A stretch of 64,000 bases of DNA from Blastococcus sp. MG754426 (GTDB lineage Bacteria > Actinomycetota > Actinomycetes > Mycobacteriales > Geodermatophilaceae). The translations under genes were made by a program, and so were the position numbers. The stretch is taken from contig NZ_SSXC01000031.1 in NCBI RefSeq assembly GCF_021699055.1, positions 1 through 64,000 on the forward strand, in the 5' to 3' direction. Shown piece after piece: positions 62,762 to 64,000 of this stretch. The first letter of the stretch is position 1. Each line of letters starts with the position of its first letter. Under the pieces are notes generated by a model that was given only the letters and a program-made list of their open reading frames with translations, had not been told where the DNA came from and made no database searches.

Positions 62762-64000
62762 TCAGGCGGAGGGGACGGCGACGCCGGCCAGCGCCGCGTC
62801 CAGCTCCAGCTCCAGCTCGCGCACGGCCCCGTCGAGCTGGTCGAGCACGGCCCGGGTGGCCGCCGTGGGTGCGGTGTCGGAGAGCTCGACCACGATCTCC
62901 GGGAGCAGCTTGAGCTTCGCGACCAGCCCCGGCGGCCGCTTCAGCTCGTCCGCGTGGTTGGTGGCACTGCCGAGCAGCAGCTTCTCGAGCCGCTCGAGCT
63001 CGCCGTCGACCTCGGGCGGGAGCCCGTCACCGGCCGCACGCGCGCTCCGGATCCGGGAGACGGCCACCCCGATGTCGTCGAGCCGGTCCCGGACCCGCAC
63101 GAGCAGCTCGTACTGGGCCTGGAGCGCCGCGTCGTCGCTGAAGATCCGCGGGTCGCGCACCACCCGCACCCTTGCGCGCCGCCGCTGGTCGCCCACGACC
63201 AGCTCGACGCCGTAGCTGCCCGGTGGGACCCGCGGCCCGGGGGTCACCGCCTCGACCGACCCGTCCTCGCCGGGCGCGCTCACCGCCGGTTCCACGCGCA
63301 GGTCCCAGACCAGCCGCTGGAGCCCGGTCCGCGCCGGCCGCACCGCGGGCGTCGGCGCCGGCCGGCCCTCGACCGGTTCGCTGGACAGCGTGCGGAGCAC
63401 CGCGCCGGCGCTGTCCGTGATGCGCAGCGTCACCGGCTGGTCCGCGAGGTCGGCGCCGGCGCGGTACCAGACCGCCAGGCCGTTGGGCGGGTTCTCCCCG
63501 CCGTCGATGACCACGTTGCGCGTGGTGCCGTCCTCGTCCCGCTCCACGGTGAACGACGCGCCGCCGAGGGGCACACCCGGGAACCCCCCGACCCACGTGC
63601 CCTCGCCCGGCATGTCGAAGCCGGTCGGCGTCGGGTAGCGGTACACCAGCGGCGGGGTGTGCAGCACGAGCGAGTCCTCCACCGCCGCCTCGCGCACCGG
63701 CGTCAGGTCGTCGAGCACCCAGAACCCGCGACCGTGCGTGGCGGCGACCAGCTCGTGGTCGCGCACCTTGAGGTCGTAGACCGGCACCGGCGGCAGCGCC
63801 GAGCCCAGCGGCGCCCAGGTGCGGCCGCCGTCGGCGGAGTACCGGGCGGCGCGCTCGGTGCCCACGTACAGCAACCCGGCGCGGGCCGGGTCCTCCCGGA
63901 CCGAGCGCAGCCACTCCCCGGCGGGCAGCCCGGCCGCGAGCGACTCCCACGACCGGCCGTGGTCCTCGGTGCGCCAGAGGTAGGGGGCACGGTCACCGAT
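62762..64000 (-). CDS. BNR/VPS10-like beta-propeller protein, C-terminal part
   Basis: The last 412 residues of a gene that continues past the right edge. Two BNR-type Asp-box repeats are visible: WRTEDHGRSWESLAAGLP at the window edge and YSADGGRTWAPLGSALP about 45 residues later, followed by ATHGRGFWVLDDL, a strand-rich region with VWYRAGAD and LVWDLRVEP, and a C-terminal helical part. This layout is seen in actinobacterial glycosyl-hydrolase/sortilin-like propeller proteins, often secreted; the N-terminus and any signal peptide are outside the window. It does not appear to belong to the catabolic island. Confidence 0.75.
   Translation of the reverse strand: MGDRAPYLWRTEDHGRSWESLAAGLPAGEWLRSVREDPARAGLLYVGTERAARYSADGGRTWAPLGSALPPVPVYDLKVRDHELVAATHGRGFWVLDDLTPVREAAVEDSLVLHTPPLVYRYPTPTGFDMPGEGTWVGGFPGVPLGGASFTVERDEDGTTRNVVIDGGENPPNGLAVWYRAGADLADQPVTLRITDSAGAVLRTLSSEPVEGRPAPTPAVRPARTGLQRLVWDLRVEPAVSAPGEDGSVEAVTPGPRVPPGSYGVELVVGDQRRRARVRVVRDPRIFSDDAALQAQYELLVRVRDRLDDIGVAVSRIRSARAAGDGLPPEVDGELERLEKLLLGSATNHADELKRPPGLVAKLKLLPEIVVELSDTAPTAATRAVLDQLDGAVRELELELDAALAGVAVPSA

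Overview
The window is very GC-rich with strong G/C preference at third codon positions, frequent GTG starts, GTGA/ATGA stop-start overlaps, ROK, IclR and LysR regulators, and an F420-type luciferase-like enzyme. This points to a high-GC actinobacterium. The mix of xylose use, form I CO dehydrogenase and arsenic genes would fit Geodermatophilaceae (Blastococcus, Geodermatophilus, Modestobacter), but that placement is an inference, not a database result. No rRNA, tRNA, CRISPR array, insertion sequence or phage gene was seen, and no gene-free gap exceeds about 250 bases.

Region 1 (1-13.4 kb) is sugar catabolism. A CUT2-type sugar ABC transporter (binding protein, permease, double ATPase) lies downstream of a ROK repressor and upstream of a truncated Gfo/Idh/MocA oxidoreductase. 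A xylose locus follows: xylA, a possible small coupled ORF, a XylR-type ROK repressor and divergent xylB. Both ROK-controlled promoters carry dyads containing ATTAGTC. Between them lie a small regulator/PH-domain/hydrolase unit and a cupredoxin lipoprotein pair.

Region 2 (13.4-24.2 kb) is mostly housekeeping: a type II NADH dehydrogenase, a DUF2254 membrane protein, a three-gene operon (YbdK-type ligase, erythromycin-esterase-like protein, small esterase), a diguanylate cyclase, an SDR, a CAP-domain lipoprotein, a YihY/BrkB protein and a DinB-fold protein.

Region 3 (24.2-32.0 kb) is a form I aerobic CO dehydrogenase cluster on the minus strand in the order coxM-coxS-coxL-xdhC/YHS-moxR-coxE. 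A LysR regulator is divergent from it. CoxL carries the form I active-site signature AYACSFR. The XdhC/YHS gene appears frameshifted.

Region 4 (32.0-38.0 kb) holds two hypothetical proteins and an arsenic locus: arsI on the minus strand, and arsR, acr3, a helical-domain-ArsC, a CoA-disulfide-reductase-like flavoenzyme and a second arsC on the plus strand.

Region 5 (38.0-62.7 kb) is a 22-gene catabolic island of unassigned substrate. It contains two paralogous sets of a DHDPS-family lyase, a DadA-like FAD oxidoreductase, an HcnA/opine-oxidase-like FAD/Fe-S subunit and an SDR. It also has an M24 hydrolase, a 3-hydroxyacyl-CoA-dehydrogenase-family enzyme, a class III aminotransferase, a semialdehyde dehydrogenase, a cupin, an old-yellow-enzyme homologue, alanine dehydrogenase, split glycine dehydrogenase (GcvPA/GcvPB) without GcvT or GcvH, an AcoX-like ATP-NAD kinase, a tandem VOC protein and an LLM enzyme. 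No transporter is present. An IclR regulator sits in the middle. Every transcription unit in the island has a copy of one motif (CGCWGNSCGAACA, three times as TGTTCG-N25-CGAACA), including the IclR gene itself, so the island looks like one locally controlled regulon. The window ends inside a BNR-repeat protein gene.
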